Below, piece by piece: positions 19,678 to 27,798 of a stretch of DNA of 64,000 nt. The DNA comes from Fimbriimonadaceae bacterium (GTDB lineage Bacteria; Armatimonadota; Fimbriimonadia; Fimbriimonadales; Fimbriimonadaceae). A program made the translations under genes and the position numbers. How positions within the stretch are numbered: position 1 is the stretch's first letter; each line of letters begins with the position of its first letter. The notes under the pieces were generated by a model. That model was not told the origin of the DNA. It did no database searches and worked only from the letters and a program-made list of their open reading frames with translations. Where the stretch lies: positions 124,001 through 188,000 of the forward strand of contig JAIBBE010000002.1 in NCBI GenBank assembly GCA_019694835.1. Reading direction: 5' to 3'.

Positions 19678-20106
19678 TTACGCCGAAATGGAGGCGGGAG
19701 GAGCGCGTGGAGAGGCGTCCAGCGGTGGCCCGGTGGTCGGGCACCCGGTTAGGCGCGGTGCACTCGTTGGGGGGTGAACTTGATCCGGGACGGCGTAGGG
19801 TTCAACCGACGAGAGCAGTCCACTCCATTCCAGGTTCGGGCTGGTCTTGACTGCGGTTGGCGATTTCGATGAATGATCGTCGCAAGCTTGGATCGTACAG
19901 CAGTCGTGGCAGTCGCCGTGCCTCTCAGCAGTAAGAACCGGCTGTTTGGGAAGTGGCCGGCGATCGCTGAGTTCAGGGCACTCGCGGCAGACCTAGCCAT
20001 CCGGCAGAACGAATTGGGAGACGCAGACGTGGAACTGGGCGACGAGGAAGAAAATCCCCGCCAGCCACAGGCCTCCGCGCCGTGCAAACTGCTCCCAGTG
20101 CCTCAT
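19678..20106 (-). pseudogene. Cys-rich secreted protein reading frame broken by an in-frame TAG
   Basis: From ATG 20106 the minus strand reads MRHWEQFARRGGLWLAGIFF and on through LVAQFHVCVSQFVLPDG, a clear signal-peptide-like start, then TAG at codon 38 (19995-19993), then the same frame stays open for 104 codons to TAA at 19678. The second part contains VCRECPEL, HGDCHDCCTIQACDD and a Pro-rich end (GPPLDASPRAPP), which looks like a genuine Cys-rich metal-site protein. A CAG to TAG change would explain the stop. It lies 45 bp upstream of czcB on the same strand, so a metal-related role is likely. Alternatives are stop read-through or a sequencing error. Confidence 0.55.
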
Positions 20107-20113
20107 TGTGGTA

Positions 20114-20153
20114 CCAAAATAGAACGATCCCCCTCAGAGTTCTGAGGGGGATC
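20114..20153 (-). terminator. Intrinsic terminator after rpoD
   Basis: A 12-bp perfect stem (GATCCCCCTCAG / CTGAGGGGGATC, 20126-20153, loop AGTT) just downstream of the sigma factor stop. On the minus strand it is followed by GTTCTATTTTGG, a U-rich tract. Confidence 0.85.
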
Positions 20154-20164
20154 GGGTCGCCGAC

Positions 20165-21307
20165 TTAGTTCGGCGTCGGCGTGATCATGAAGCCTTGCGA
20201 AGTCAGCTCTTGGCCGATGTGTCGCAACTTCTTCATCGCGCGAAGCTCAATCTGTCGAACGCGCTCACGAGTGACGTTCAGCGCGCTGCCGACTTCTTCG
20301 AGTGTTCGCGAACGACCGTCGTCAAGTCCAAACCGGAGGCGAACCACGTCGCGTTCTCGAGAGGTCAGGCGTCCGAGGATGCCATCGATCTCTTCGCGTC
20401 GGATCAGCGTCCACGTCACATCACCTGGCGAAGGCATGTTGTTCGACGGGATGAAATCTCCAATCGAGCTGTTGTCCTTCTCACCGACGGGCGTTTCGAG
20501 CGAAAGCGGTTCCACGGCGACGCGCATCATTTCCTGAACGCGGTCGGACGACATTCCGACCTCGAGTGCGACTTCATCCGGCGTCGGCTCGCGGTGCAGA
20601 TCCTGCTGGAGCCGGTTGGCCGTCTTCATGACCTTATTGATCAACTCGGCGACGTAGACCGGAATTCGGATCGTGCGTCCCTGGTTGATGATGGCGCGGG
20701 CAATGGCTCGGCGAATCCACCACGTTGCGTACGTGCTGAAGCGGAAGCCTTTTCGCCAGTCGAACTTCTCGACTGCGCGGATCAGACCGAGGTTGCCCTC
20801 TTGGATCAGATCGGCAAGCGGGATGCCGCGAGCGTTGTACTTCTTCGCAATCGACACGACGAGTCGCAGGTTCGATTCGATCAGATGCTGCTTCGCTTCG
20901 ATTCCCGACTTGACGATCCACTTGAGTTCGTCGGCGTCGAAATCGTTTTCGCGGTTGAGCAGCTTGGCGAGTTCGTTCAGCTTGCCAGTATCGATGAGAT
21001 CTCGGGCCTGGACGCGCTTGGCCAAATCTTCTTCTTGCGCAGGGGTGAGCAGGTGAGCGCGTCGGGTCTGCCGCATCCACATCTCCAGCTCTTCGCTGTC
21101 ATCGTGGACGGGAGCCGCAACGACTTCCTCTTCAATTTCTTCATCCCCTTCGGCGAGTTCCAGCAGATCGTCTTCGGCGGGCTCCAGGTTCGGGTCGTCG
21201 ACCAAGGCATGCGCGGCGACAGGCGCATACGGCTGTCGGGCCGTATTGCGAACTGTGATCGGCTTACCTCGTCGCGGCTGGGCGGTGAGCCCGTTTTCTA
21301 CTGGCAT
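20165..21307 (-). CDS. rpoD: Primary RNA polymerase sigma factor (sigma-70, RpoD/SigA type)
   Basis: A 380-residue group 1-like sigma factor. Region 2 is clear: [56 protein letters not shown] (the -10 recognition and melting helix). Region 3 ([16 protein letters not shown]) and region 4 with the helix-turn-helix ([21 protein letters not shown]) follow. The N-terminus has about 70 acidic residues, and region 1.2 reads [17 protein letters not shown] instead of the usual DPVRMYLREIG form, so this is a somewhat diverged short group 1 factor; a group 2 role cannot be excluded. GGAGG lies about 13 nt upstream of ATG 21307. Confidence 0.93.
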   Translation of the reverse strand: MPVENGLTAQPRRGKPITVRNTARQPYAPVAAHALVDDPNLEPAEDDLLELAEGDEEIEEEVVAAPVHDDSEELEMWMRQTRRAHLLTPAQEEDLAKRVQARDLIDTGKLNELAKLLNRENDFDADELKWIVKSGIEAKQHLIESNLRLVVSIAKKYNARGIPLADLIQEGNLGLIRAVEKFDWRKGFRFSTYATWWIRRAIARAIINQGRTIRIPVYVAELINKVMKTANRLQQDLHREPTPDEVALEVGMSSDRVQEMMRVAVEPLSLETPVGEKDNSSIGDFIPSNNMPSPGDVTWTLIRREEIDGILGRLTSRERDVVRLRFGLDDGRSRTLEEVGSALNVTRERVRQIELRAMKKLRHIGQELTSQGFMITPTPN

Positions 21308-21656
21308 TCTGTTTCGTAACCTCCAATCTCCAGTCGTGCCGGAACAATTCTTCGTCCGCTCCGGACCGACCAGATTCCTTAATCAGACCCTAACCTTAAT
21401 ACGTATTGCGCGGGTCTGGCGTATCTAACGTATCACAACTTCGCCCATATACCAAGCGATTCCGCAAAAATGCTTGCAAAAAAGCCACCGGGCGTCGTTG
21501 CCAGGGAGTACCGCACGAAGCGTGCCACCTGGTATGACGCAAGAAAATGCCCGTTCGTTGCAACCTAAGTCGTGCGAACGGACATTAAACAAGAATTGTA
21601 CCTAAGTGGGTCCCCTGCGGAACCGGCAAAGCCCCTGGTAAACTCCCGTTTCTCAA
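21308..21656. other. Intergenic region between rpoD and tRNA-Cys
   Basis: No gene is supported. It must hold the rpoD promoter (AT-rich stretch near 21380-21440 with TTAATACGTATTG and ATCTAACGTATC). An inverted repeat AATGCCCGTTCG (21545-21556) / CGAACGGACATT (21575-21586) could be a hairpin; on the minus strand it is followed by TTTTCTT, but no minus-strand gene would use it. Confidence 0.5.
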
Positions 21657-21732
21657 GGCGTCGTGCCCAAGTGGTTAAGGGAAGGGTCTGCAAAACCCTC
21701 ATTCAGCGGTTCGAATCCGCTCGACGCCTCCA
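21657..21732 (+). tRNA. tRNA-Cys (anticodon GCA), CCA encoded
   Basis: The sequence folds as a cloverleaf: acceptor GGCGTCG/CGACGCC, D arm around GCCCAAGTGGTTAAGG, anticodon stem AGGGT/ACCCT with loop CTGCAAA (GCA at 21690-21692), and T arm AGCGG-TTCGAAT-CCGCT. The discriminator is U (21729), an identity element of tRNA-Cys, followed by a genomically encoded CCA. Confidence 0.96.
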
Positions 21733-21834
21733 ATTTCTTCTCATCCGTGCCTACATGTGCGCAATTCGTGAGATTTCACGATCATTGGCCCCGATCCAGC
21801 CATCATTAGTTAGGCGCAGCACGCGCCGCCACTT

Positions 21835-21990
21835 ATGCCACACCGATTGAATGATCCCGAACGACCGGTTGACGACAAGACCGGCAGCCGACTCGAAAAG
21901 GACCCGGCTGAACTTGAACGTATTGCATGGCAGGACAGCATCCGCCACGCCGAAGTTGACGAAAAGATTCGTCCTGAACCCGCCGAGTAA
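21835..21990 (+). CDS. Hypothetical small acidic protein, 51 aa
   Basis: An ATG-to-TAA frame between tRNA-Cys and tatA reads MPHRLNDPERPVDDKTGSRL and ends EVDEKIRPEPAE. The composition (many Asp, Glu, Arg; no hydrophobic stretch) resembles a real small cytosolic protein, and codon third positions are mostly G or C. No family is recognised. It stops 51 bp before tatA. Evidence is frame and composition only. Confidence 0.4.
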   Translation: MPHRLNDPERPVDDKTGSRLEKDPAELERIAWQDSIRHAEVDEKIRPEPAE

Positions 21991-22041
21991 GTTTTCGTCT
22001 CTGCTTCAGCGACGATTCGGACGGCGTATACTGATGCAGCA

Positions 22042-22305
22042 ATGAATATGGAACTCATCCGCGATATGACCCAAACCTTGGCCATCGGCCTCGGAACGCA
22101 GGAACTCGTGATCATCCTCGTGATCGTTCTCCTGCTTTTTGGCGGAGCCAAGATTCCTCAGTTGATGCGCGGCGTCGGCAAGGGTGTCGGAGAGCTTCAG
22201 AAGGGCCTCGAAGAAGGGAAGAAGTCCTTCCAGAAGAGCGTCGACGAAGCCAAGCTCGAAGACGACGATCCCAAGCCCGATTCAACCGCCACCAAGACAG
22301 CCTAA
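22042..22305 (+). CDS. tatA: Twin-arginine translocase subunit TatA/E
   Basis: An 87-residue protein with one N-terminal TM helix ([21 protein letters not shown]), the [20 protein letters not shown] hinge, an amphipathic helix and an acidic, unstructured tail ([16 protein letters not shown]). These are the features of TatA, which forms the protein-conducting part of the Tat exporter. Two ATGs (22042, 22048) are in frame; TATACT at 22027-22032 lies 9 nt before the first. No tatC or tatB is adjacent. Confidence 0.93.
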   Translation: MNMELIRDMTQTLAIGLGTQELVIILVIVLLLFGGAKIPQLMRGVGKGVGELQKGLEEGKKSFQKSVDEAKLEDDDPKPDSTATKTA

Positions 22306-22331
22306 GGCTGGCTCGGCTAAGCTAACAGCCG

Positions 22332-23414
22332 ATGGCGAGCACATTCGGCGTCCTTTTTCGCATCTCCACATGGGGTGAATCCCATGGCGGTGGGGTAGGC
22401 GTGGTCATCGACGGGTGTCCGCCTCGGCTGCCCATCTCCGAAGCCGAAATTCAGCACGACCTCGACCGGCGTCGTCCCGGCCAGAGCAAGATCGTCACGC
22501 AGAGAAAAGAGTCGGATACGGTCCGCATTCTCAGCGGCGTCCAAGACGGCCTCACCCTCGGCACCCCGATCTCCCTCCTCGTCATGAACGAGGATCAGCG
22601 CAGCCACGACTATGACGAAATGCGTGAGAAGTATCGTCCAAGCCACGCGGACTACACCTACGACGCCAAGTTCGGTATCCGCGCGGTGTCGGGTGGAGGG
22701 CGTTCCTCGGCCCGCGAGACGGTCGGGCGAGTAGCGGCGGGGGCGGTTGCGCGGAAACTCCTCAGCGATTGGTTTGGCGTCGAGGTGGTGGCTTGGGTCG
22801 AGAAGGTCCATGACCTCGTGGCCATCGTCGATCCGGTCTCGGTGACCGAAGCCGATGTCGAAGCCAGCATCGTTCGTTGTCCCGATCCAGAGGTCGCCGC
22901 CCAGATGATCGAGCGGATCGAGGGAATTCGCAAGGAGGGCAATTCGATTGGCGGCGTCGTCGGGTGTGTGGCTCGAGGTGTCCCGGCAGGTTGGGGCGAA
23001 CCCGTGTTTGACAAGCTCGAAGCCGACCTCGCCAAAGCCGTGATGAGTTTGCCGGCGTGCAAAGGCTTTGAGTCCGGGAGCGGCTTTGCCGGAACCGACC
23101 TGACCGGTCTTGAGCACAACGACGAATTTTGGGCCGATGACGAGAAGCGGGTCTTCACACCGACCAATCGCAGCGGAGGAATCCAGGGCGGAATCAGCAA
23201 CGGCATGCCGATCACGATCCGAGCCGCTTTCAAGCCGACAGCCACGGTCATGCCCGAACAGCACACGGTCACGACCGAGCATGAGAACACGACCCTTAAA
23301 GGTCGCGGACGCCACGATCCGTGCGTCTTGTCGAGGGCGGTGCCGATGGTGGAGGCAATGGTGGCCCTGGTTCTTGCTGACCATGCGCTCCGGCAGAGGG
23401 CGATTTCGGCGTGA
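22332..23414 (+). CDS. aroC: Chorismate synthase
   Basis: A 360-residue FMN-dependent enzyme converting EPSP to chorismate, the last step of the shikimate pathway. Signatures: [20 protein letters not shown] at the N-terminus, [34 protein letters not shown], and [16 protein letters not shown] with the C-terminal [18 protein letters not shown]. Length is standard. It lies 26 bp after tatA and its stop overlaps the GTG of the next gene by four bases. Confidence 0.98.
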   Translation: MASTFGVLFRISTWGESHGGGVGVVIDGCPPRLPISEAEIQHDLDRRRPGQSKIVTQRKESDTVRILSGVQDGLTLGTPISLLVMNEDQRSHDYDEMREKYRPSHADYTYDAKFGIRAVSGGGRSSARETVGRVAAGAVARKLLSDWFGVEVVAWVEKVHDLVAIVDPVSVTEADVEASIVRCPDPEVAAQMIERIEGIRKEGNSIGGVVGCVARGVPAGWGEPVFDKLEADLAKAVMSLPACKGFESGSGFAGTDLTGLEHNDEFWADDEKRVFTPTNRSGGIQGGISNGMPITIRAAFKPTATVMPEQHTVTTEHENTTLKGRGRHDPCVLSRAVPMVEAMVALVLADHALRQRAISA

Positions 23415-23971
23415 ACGTCACCGGGTTCCTTGCCGACCAAGCGTTCTTTCCCGGGTGGAAGACCCTTGGCGAGATTTGTATCCGAACGATTGCTGTTTAC
23501 ATCGTCCTCTTAGCCGGGTTGAGAATCACGGGTCGTCGTCAGATTGGTCAGTTGACCCCGTTCGACCTCGTCGTTTTGTTGCTGCTTTCGAACGCCGTCC
23601 AGAACGCGATGACCGGTCCCGATACCAGTATCCTGGGTGGCATCATGGCCGCGATTACGCTCCTCGTGGTCAATGTCATCGTAGCTCAGTTCCGAATGCG
23701 GAGTCGCTTTTTTCGAAAGATGGTTGAGGGCAGCGCGGTCACCCTTGTGCGGCAAGGCAAAATTCTCGGCCCCATCCTCCGCCATCAGGGCATCACGGAG
23801 GAAGAACTGCTCGCAAATCTCCGGCAGCACGAGGTCAGTGAGCTTGAGCAATGTGAGTTGGCGATGCTGGAGATTGATGGCACGATCAGCGTCATCCGAC
23901 GTGACCCCCAGCGCCCCGAACACGTCATCAAGACCCGCAAGAAGCTGACCCAGCACCACAAACACCAATAA
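23411..23971 (+). CDS. DUF421/YetF-family membrane protein
   Basis: A 186-residue protein with N-terminal TM helices ([48 protein letters not shown]) followed by a cytosolic domain: [38 protein letters not shown] and [10 protein letters not shown]. This arrangement and the [14 protein letters not shown] motif define the DUF421 (YetF/YcaP) family, whose role is unknown. Start GTG 23411 overlaps the aroC stop (GTGA), so the two are co-translated. Confidence 0.9.
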   Translation: MNVTGFLADQAFFPGWKTLGEICIRTIAVYIVLLAGLRITGRRQIGQLTPFDLVVLLLLSNAVQNAMTGPDTSILGGIMAAITLLVVNVIVAQFRMRSRFFRKMVEGSAVTLVRQGKILGPILRHQGITEEELLANLRQHEVSELEQCELAMLEIDGTISVIRRDPQRPEHVIKTRKKLTQHHKHQ

Positions 23972-23986
23972 CCCGGCTGAATTTCG

Positions 23987-24076
23987 TACCGCTGGCGTCC
24001 CGCCGGCATTCCCCGCAGGACTCGCGCCAATGTTGCTTTAACGGATTCGGGGATGCCGGCGGGACGCCAGCGGTAC
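23987..24076. repeat. REP family A pair (REPIN) between DUF421 gene and recG
   Basis: GTACCGCTGGCGTCCCGCCG at 23987 with its extension GCATTCCCC, 32 bp of unique DNA, then the inverted copy ending GGCGGGACGCCAGCGGTAC at 24076. It lies just downstream of the recG stop. The same element flanks the RAYT domain in recG and follows atpA. Confidence 0.88.
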
Positions 24077-24079
24077 GGG

Positions 24080-26938
24080 TTACGAAACCGTGAGAAGGGC
24101 CTTTTCGACCGGGTGCTCGCGGACTCGGGCGAGGATCGCGGCGTGGTCGGGCTGGACGAGGTGGGGGTCGGATTCGAGGAGCCAGATCGCGCAGTCGCGG
24201 GCGACTTCGAGGACCTTCGTGTCCTGGGCCAAGTCGGCGATTTTGAAGTCGAGGTTGCCGCTCTGCTTCGTCCCCATCACCTCGCCAGGACCACGCAGGC
24301 GGAGGTCTTCTTCGGCGATTTTGAAGCCATCCGAGGTGGCGACCATCGTCTCGATCCGTGCACGTGCTTCTTCGGTCTTGGCGTCGGCAATGAGCACGCA
24401 GTAGCTCTGATCAGATCCCCGTCCAACGCGCCCCCGAAGCTGGTGGAGCTGCGCGAGTCCGAACCGATTCGCATCCTCAATGACCATCGTCGTTGAATTG
24501 GGAACGTCAACGCCGACCTCGATGACGACGGTGCTGACGAGGATGTCGAGTTCGTGAGCGCGGAACGCGTCCATGATCTGCTCCTTCTCGGCGGATTTGA
24601 GTTGGCCGTGAAGGAGCCCCACCCGGAGGTCTTTGAATTCTTGGGTCGAAAGCCGGTAGTAGAGGTCCTGCGCGGCCTGCGTCTGCATCTTCTCGCTCTG
24701 GTCGATCATCGGGCACACGAAGTAAGCCTGCCGTCCTTCGCTGACCACCTTGCGGACTCCTTCGTACACCTGCGCCCGTTCGTGGGGGAGTTTCCAATAG
24801 GTCTTCACCGCCTTGCGCCCTGGTGGGAGTTCGTCGATGACCGAGACATCGAGGTGGCCATAAAACGCCATCGTCAGCGTGCGCGGGATGGGCGTCGCGG
24901 TCATGACGAGGACATCCGGGTTGAGATCGCTCTTTTGGCGGAGCGCGAGTCTTTGCATGACGCCAAAGCGATGCTGCTCGTCGATGATGGCGAGGCCGAG
25001 CCGGTGGAATTCGACGCCTTCTTGGATCAGCGCGTGGGTTCCGACGAGAACTTGGGCTTCTCCCGATGCCGCCAAGGCGAGGGCTGCCTTGCGTTGCTTG
25101 GAGGTCTGCTTGCCAACCACGAGAGCAGCCTTCACGCCCATCGGGTCGAAGAGGTGGTGGAGGTTGTAAAAGTGCTGCTCAGCGAGGATCTCAGTGGGCG
25201 CCATCATGGCGGCCTGGTAGCCGCATCGGACCGCCGCCAGCATCGCGCTCGCCGCCACCGCCGTCTTGCCCGACCCCACATCCCCCTGGATCAGCCGGTT
25301 CATCGGGTGCGGGCGCTGCATGTCGTTGAAGACTTCCTTGATCACCCGTTTCTGGGCTCCGGTGAGTTCGAAGGGGAGCATGGCCTTGATCTGCTCCTGA
25401 ATCCCCCCCCGTGCTCCCCCCTGTACTGCTGGCGTCCCGCCGGCATCCGAACCCTCAAACGCCGTTTGTCCAGGTTGTGAGTCCGGATGCCGGCGGGACG
25501 CCAGCGGTACAGGCGAGCGACCAACCCAGGGCCAATTGGACAATCCGGCTGCCGCTGGATTTGACAGGGTGTATTCGACTGCCTTGTCTAATTCTTCTTC
25601 ATCGCGGATGAGGTGGTCGTAATACTCTCGTGCCCAGAACTCTCCCGAGCGGCCAAGGAGCTTATTGGCCAGTTTCGACGTATAGGACTTCCAACTGTGC
25701 ACAACCTCTGCCAGTTTCTCACCCGGCGCAAGTTGAGCAACCACATGGACGTGATTGGGCATGATGGCCCACGCCAGCAGCGCGTATCGTTCGCCGTTGA
25801 AATGGTGGAGGGCGTCTTGGACAGCTTGGGCGATCTCTGGTTTGCGCAAGAAGCACTCGCCGATTCCTCGGTTCAGGTACTCGTCGATGGAGGCCTCCAT
25901 CCGCTCTCGAACTTGGTGCTTGGGAACGTCCAGTTGCAGTTGAAGGTCACGCTGCTGCTCGATCTGTTTGAGGACCTTTTGGGGGAGCGTGCCTGCCAAG
26001 CGAAAAGTAATGGAGTAGGTTCGGGCATCCTGCTCCCAGTGCGGTAGCTTGCCCCTATCCCGGATGAGGACACCCTCGGCTTTGTCGTACAGGTTGGGCT
26101 CGGGCGGCTCCGGGAGGCTGCTTGCGGGCGGGACGCCAGCGGTACTTAGGGATGCCGGCGGGACGCCAGCGGTACGGGAGAGGCCAGCGATGTCAAACGC
26201 GATCCCCAGTTCCTCGTGGCTCTCCAGACGCTTCATCTGCATCGCGAGCTGGGGATAGAAGAGGTCTTCGAAGACGAGGCGGGCGCGGGCTTGGAGGCGG
26301 AATTCCTCGCTCTCCGGCTGGTGGATTTGGCGAAGGCTCCAGCGCAAAGGGCGGAGCATTTGGCGTTTGAGGATCGCGGGGGTGAGGGGGTCTTGGAAGT
26401 GGGGGAGGTAGGTTTCCAAAGCCCCTTGAACCACCCGGCGGACTTGCTTTTGCCACAGACCCTCGGTCAGCGGATAGACCGGGATGATGCGGCCGAATTG
26501 CTCGCTGTCCTCACCGGGCTCGATCAGTTCCCACTCGGGGGCGTGCATCTCGACGCCCCAGTTCGCGGCCTTTACTTGGCCATACGCGAGAATCTCGCCT
26601 TCAAATTTGGTCAGAGCCTTGCGAACCCAGGGCTGGTTGAACCAGACGAGCGTTACCGAGCCGGTCTTGTCGCTGATCGTGGCGCGGAGGATGACCATGC
26701 CGCCTCGGCTCGGGCGCGAATCGATGTCGATGAGGCGACCGCGCACGGTGACCCAGGTGCCCGGGTTCAGGGTGCCGATGTTCGGGATCGCCGAGCGATC
26801 CTCGTAGCGGCGCGGGAAGTAGGTGACGAGATCGCGGACGGTCGCGACGCCGACCTTTTGGAAGACCTCGGCCAGCCGAGGGCCAACGCCTTTGACGAAT
26901 TGAACGCCGCCGTCGAGGGGGTTGCCGCGCTCATTCAT
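24080..26938 (-). CDS. recG: ATP-dependent DNA helicase RecG with in-frame RAYT transposase domain
   Basis: A 952-residue protein; RecG is usually about 690-700. Residues 1-250 are the wedge/OB part (FVKGVGPRLAEVFQKVG, YFPRRYEDRS). Residues 518-952 are the helicase: PFELTGAQKRVI, Walker A GDVGSGKT (552-559), DEQHRFG, TATPIPRT, QLRGRVGRG and RGPGEVMGTKQSG. Between them, residues about 288-470 form a whole REP-associated tyrosine transposase domain (YSITFRLAGTLPQKVL, AIMPNHVHVVAQL, REYYDHLIRDEEEL, SNPAAAGL), bordered by translated REP sequence (TAGVPPAS repeats at 256-273; SRRHPDS to GGTPAV after). Start ATG 26938 has TAAACT ending 6 nt upstream. RecG remodels stalled forks; whether this form still does is unknown. 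Confidence 0.93.
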   Translation of the reverse strand: MNERGNPLDGGVQFVKGVGPRLAEVFQKVGVATVRDLVTYFPRRYEDRSAIPNIGTLNPGTWVTVRGRLIDIDSRPSRGGMVILRATISDKTGSVTLVWFNQPWVRKALTKFEGEILAYGQVKAANWGVEMHAPEWELIEPGEDSEQFGRIIPVYPLTEGLWQKQVRRVVQGALETYLPHFQDPLTPAILKRQMLRPLRWSLRQIHQPESEEFRLQARARLVFEDLFYPQLAMQMKRLESHEELGIAFDIAGLSRTAGVPPASLSTAGVPPASSLPEPPEPNLYDKAEGVLIRDRGKLPHWEQDARTYSITFRLAGTLPQKVLKQIEQQRDLQLQLDVPKHQVRERMEASIDEYLNRGIGECFLRKPEIAQAVQDALHHFNGERYALLAWAIMPNHVHVVAQLAPGEKLAEVVHSWKSYTSKLANKLLGRSGEFWAREYYDHLIRDEEELDKAVEYTLSNPAAAGLSNWPWVGRSPVPLASRRHPDSQPGQTAFEGSDAGGTPAVQGGARGGIQEQIKAMLPFELTGAQKRVIKEVFNDMQRPHPMNRLIQGDVGSGKTAVAASAMLAAVRCGYQAAMMAPTEILAEQHFYNLHHLFDPMGVKAALVVGKQTSKQRKAALALAASGEAQVLVGTHALIQEGVEFHRLGLAIIDEQHRFGVMQRLALRQKSDLNPDVLVMTATPIPRTLTMAFYGHLDVSVIDELPPGRKAVKTYWKLPHERAQVYEGVRKVVSEGRQAYFVCPMIDQSEKMQTQAAQDLYYRLSTQEFKDLRVGLLHGQLKSAEKEQIMDAFRAHELDILVSTVVIEVGVDVPNSTTMVIEDANRFGLAQLHQLRGRVGRGSDQSYCVLIADAKTEEARARIETMVATSDGFKIAEEDLRLRGPGEVMGTKQSGNLDFKIADLAQDTKVLEVARDCAIWLLESDPHLVQPDHAAILARVREHPVEKALLTVS
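25423..25510. repeat. REP family A inverted pair inside recG (3' side of RAYT)
   Basis: GTACTGCTGGCGTCCCGCCG... at 25423-25449 and the inverted copy ending GACGCCAGCGGTAC at 25510, separated by about 31 bp. Translated within recG as LASRRHPDS ... SDAGGTPAVQ. Confidence 0.88.
26125..26175. repeat. REP family A direct pair inside recG (5' side of RAYT)
   Basis: Two same-orientation copies of GGCGGGACGCCAGCGGTAC (ending at 26145 and 26175; the first copy has GGGCGGGACG). They are translated as TAGVPPAS twice. The copies are 30 bp apart, a multiple of three. Confidence 0.88.
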
Positions 26939-26944
26939 GCGCTG

Positions 26945-26950
26945 AGTTTA
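26945..26950 (-). promoter_or_regulatory. -10 box (TAAACT) of leaderless recG
   Basis: On the minus strand TAAACT is followed by six bases (CAGCGC) and the recG ATG. It lies in the 35-bp divergent gap shared with atpZ. Confidence 0.55.
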
Positions 26951-26961
26951 GCCCGCGCGGG

Positions 26962-26967
26962 TACCCT
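26962..26967 (+). promoter_or_regulatory. -10 box (TACCCT) of leaderless atpZ operon
   Basis: TACCCT is followed by six bases (CGGGCC) and the ATG at 26974. The recG and atpZ -10 boxes are only 11 bp apart, so each -35 region overlaps the other promoter or the opposite gene. Confidence 0.55.
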
Positions 26968-26973
26968 CGGGCC

Positions 26974-27408
26974 ATGACCGACGAACCCAAGCCGGAACCG
27001 GCTCCCGAGTCAGACGACGAGCGCCTGGCGCGGCTGCTGGGCGAACTCGACGACTCCAATCGAGCGGCATTCGAGGAGGCGCGAAGGCAGGTCAGCGAGG
27101 CCGACGATGAGTTCGAAGAGCGACTTTCAAAGCTCGAGAAGAGGGCAAGTGACGCGAAGCGGGTGCGTGAGGCTCAGCAGCGAGAAATCGAGCGAAAGCA
27201 AGCCAGCGAGCAAGAAAGTGCGAAGGGGGCCGGAGTCGGCTTGCAAGTCGCGTATATGATCATGGGCGTACCGCTCCTGTTCGCGGGGATTGGCTGGTTC
27301 ATCGATCGCTCGCAAGGCACTGGCGTGTTCGTCGGCGTGGGAACCCTGGTTGGAGCCGTCATTGGAATCGCGATGACGATCTACACGCTCAACAAAACGA
27401 ACTCGTGA
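26974..27408 (+). CDS. atpZ: AtpZ/AtpI-type accessory membrane protein of ATP synthase
   Basis: A 144-residue protein with a long charged N-terminal coiled-coil-like half (residues 1-85, DEFEERLSKLEKRASDAKRV) and two C-terminal TM helices (GVGLQVAYMIMGVPLLFAGIG, GVFVGVGTLVGAVIGIAMTI). The helix pair with the F.D motif (WFIDRSQGTG) is typical of AtpZ/AtpI_1 proteins at the head of atp operons, implicated in rotor assembly or Mg/Ca handling. The extended N-terminal part is longer than usual (family near 70-100). It overlaps the next gene by four bases. Confidence 0.8.
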   Translation: MTDEPKPEPAPESDDERLARLLGELDDSNRAAFEEARRQVSEADDEFEERLSKLEKRASDAKRVREAQQREIERKQASEQESAKGAGVGLQVAYMIMGVPLLFAGIGWFIDRSQGTGVFVGVGTLVGAVIGIAMTIYTLNKTNS

Positions 27409-27791
27409 AGGCTTTCTATGGCGTCGTCGCGCTCATTTTTGTCGGCGCGGTTGTTGCGGCGTACGGGTTGGCCGGAGAGCCAGGGCTTATCGGGATGGTC
27501 TGTGGCTTGGTCGCCACGACGTTCAACTTGTGGGCCCTCTGGCTGATGATTCGGCTGGCGGGGAAGTTCGTCAAACCTGACCCCGGTGATGAGCCTAGCC
27601 CGGCCAGGATCAACCGGGGAGCCATCATCGTGGTCACTGCCTTCTTCATCAAACTCCCCGTTTTTGCCGCTTTCGCATGGGTCGCGCAAAGGGCTGGCGA
27701 AGCGGCTTTGACCGCCTTCGCAATCGGAATTCTTCTGGTATACTCGGCCATGGTCGGGTGGGCCCAGGGCAGATCGCCGGGCCCTCTTTGA
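27405..27791 (+). CDS. atpI: AtpI-like ATP synthase assembly membrane protein
   Basis: A 128-residue protein with four predicted TM segments (FYGVVALIFVGAVVAAYGLA, GLIGMVCGLVATTFNLWALW, GAIIVVTAFFIKLPVFAAFA, AALTAFAIGILLVYSAMVGW). Size, topology and position between atpZ and atpB match AtpI, which helps c-ring assembly. Start GTG 27405 overlaps the previous stop (GTGA). Sequence identity to AtpI is not obvious, so the call depends on context. Confidence 0.65.
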   Translation: MKAFYGVVALIFVGAVVAAYGLAGEPGLIGMVCGLVATTFNLWALWLMIRLAGKFVKPDPGDEPSPARINRGAIIVVTAFFIKLPVFAAFAWVAQRAGEAALTAFAIGILLVYSAMVGWAQGRSPGPL

Positions 27792-27798
27792 GTGTGTA

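Larger units (their letters stand above)
25423..26175 (-). mobile_element. RAYT (TnpA_REP, IS200-like Y1 transposase) unit nested in recG
   Basis: The unit consists of two direct REP A copies (26175-26125), the RAYT-coding part (about 26077-25529) and an inverted REP A pair (25510-25423), read on the recG strand. The HUH motif is H396-V-H398 (codons at 25753-25745) and the candidate catalytic Tyr is Y439 or Y440 (25624-25619); both are intact. No stop codon or frameshift interrupts recG. RAYTs are single-copy, REP-flanked genes known to cut REP DNA; location inside another ORF in frame is unusual. Confidence 0.88.

Noticed and set aside
19749..20087. 112-codon frame rich in Ser and Arg upstream of czcB
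   Set aside because: It is another frame of the Cys-rich reading frame at 19678-20106, with no signal peptide or motif; the amber-broken frame explains the region better.
21545..21586. Terminator or small RNA between rpoD and tRNA-Cys
   Set aside because: The inverted repeat has a mismatch and long loop, and no gene on the strand that has the T-rich tail would need it; left as an unexplained hairpin.
25423..26175. Intein in RecG
   Set aside because: No splice-junction Cys/Ser or C-terminal His-Asn, no Hint motifs; the inserted domain is of the RAYT/Y1 transposase type and is bordered by REPs.
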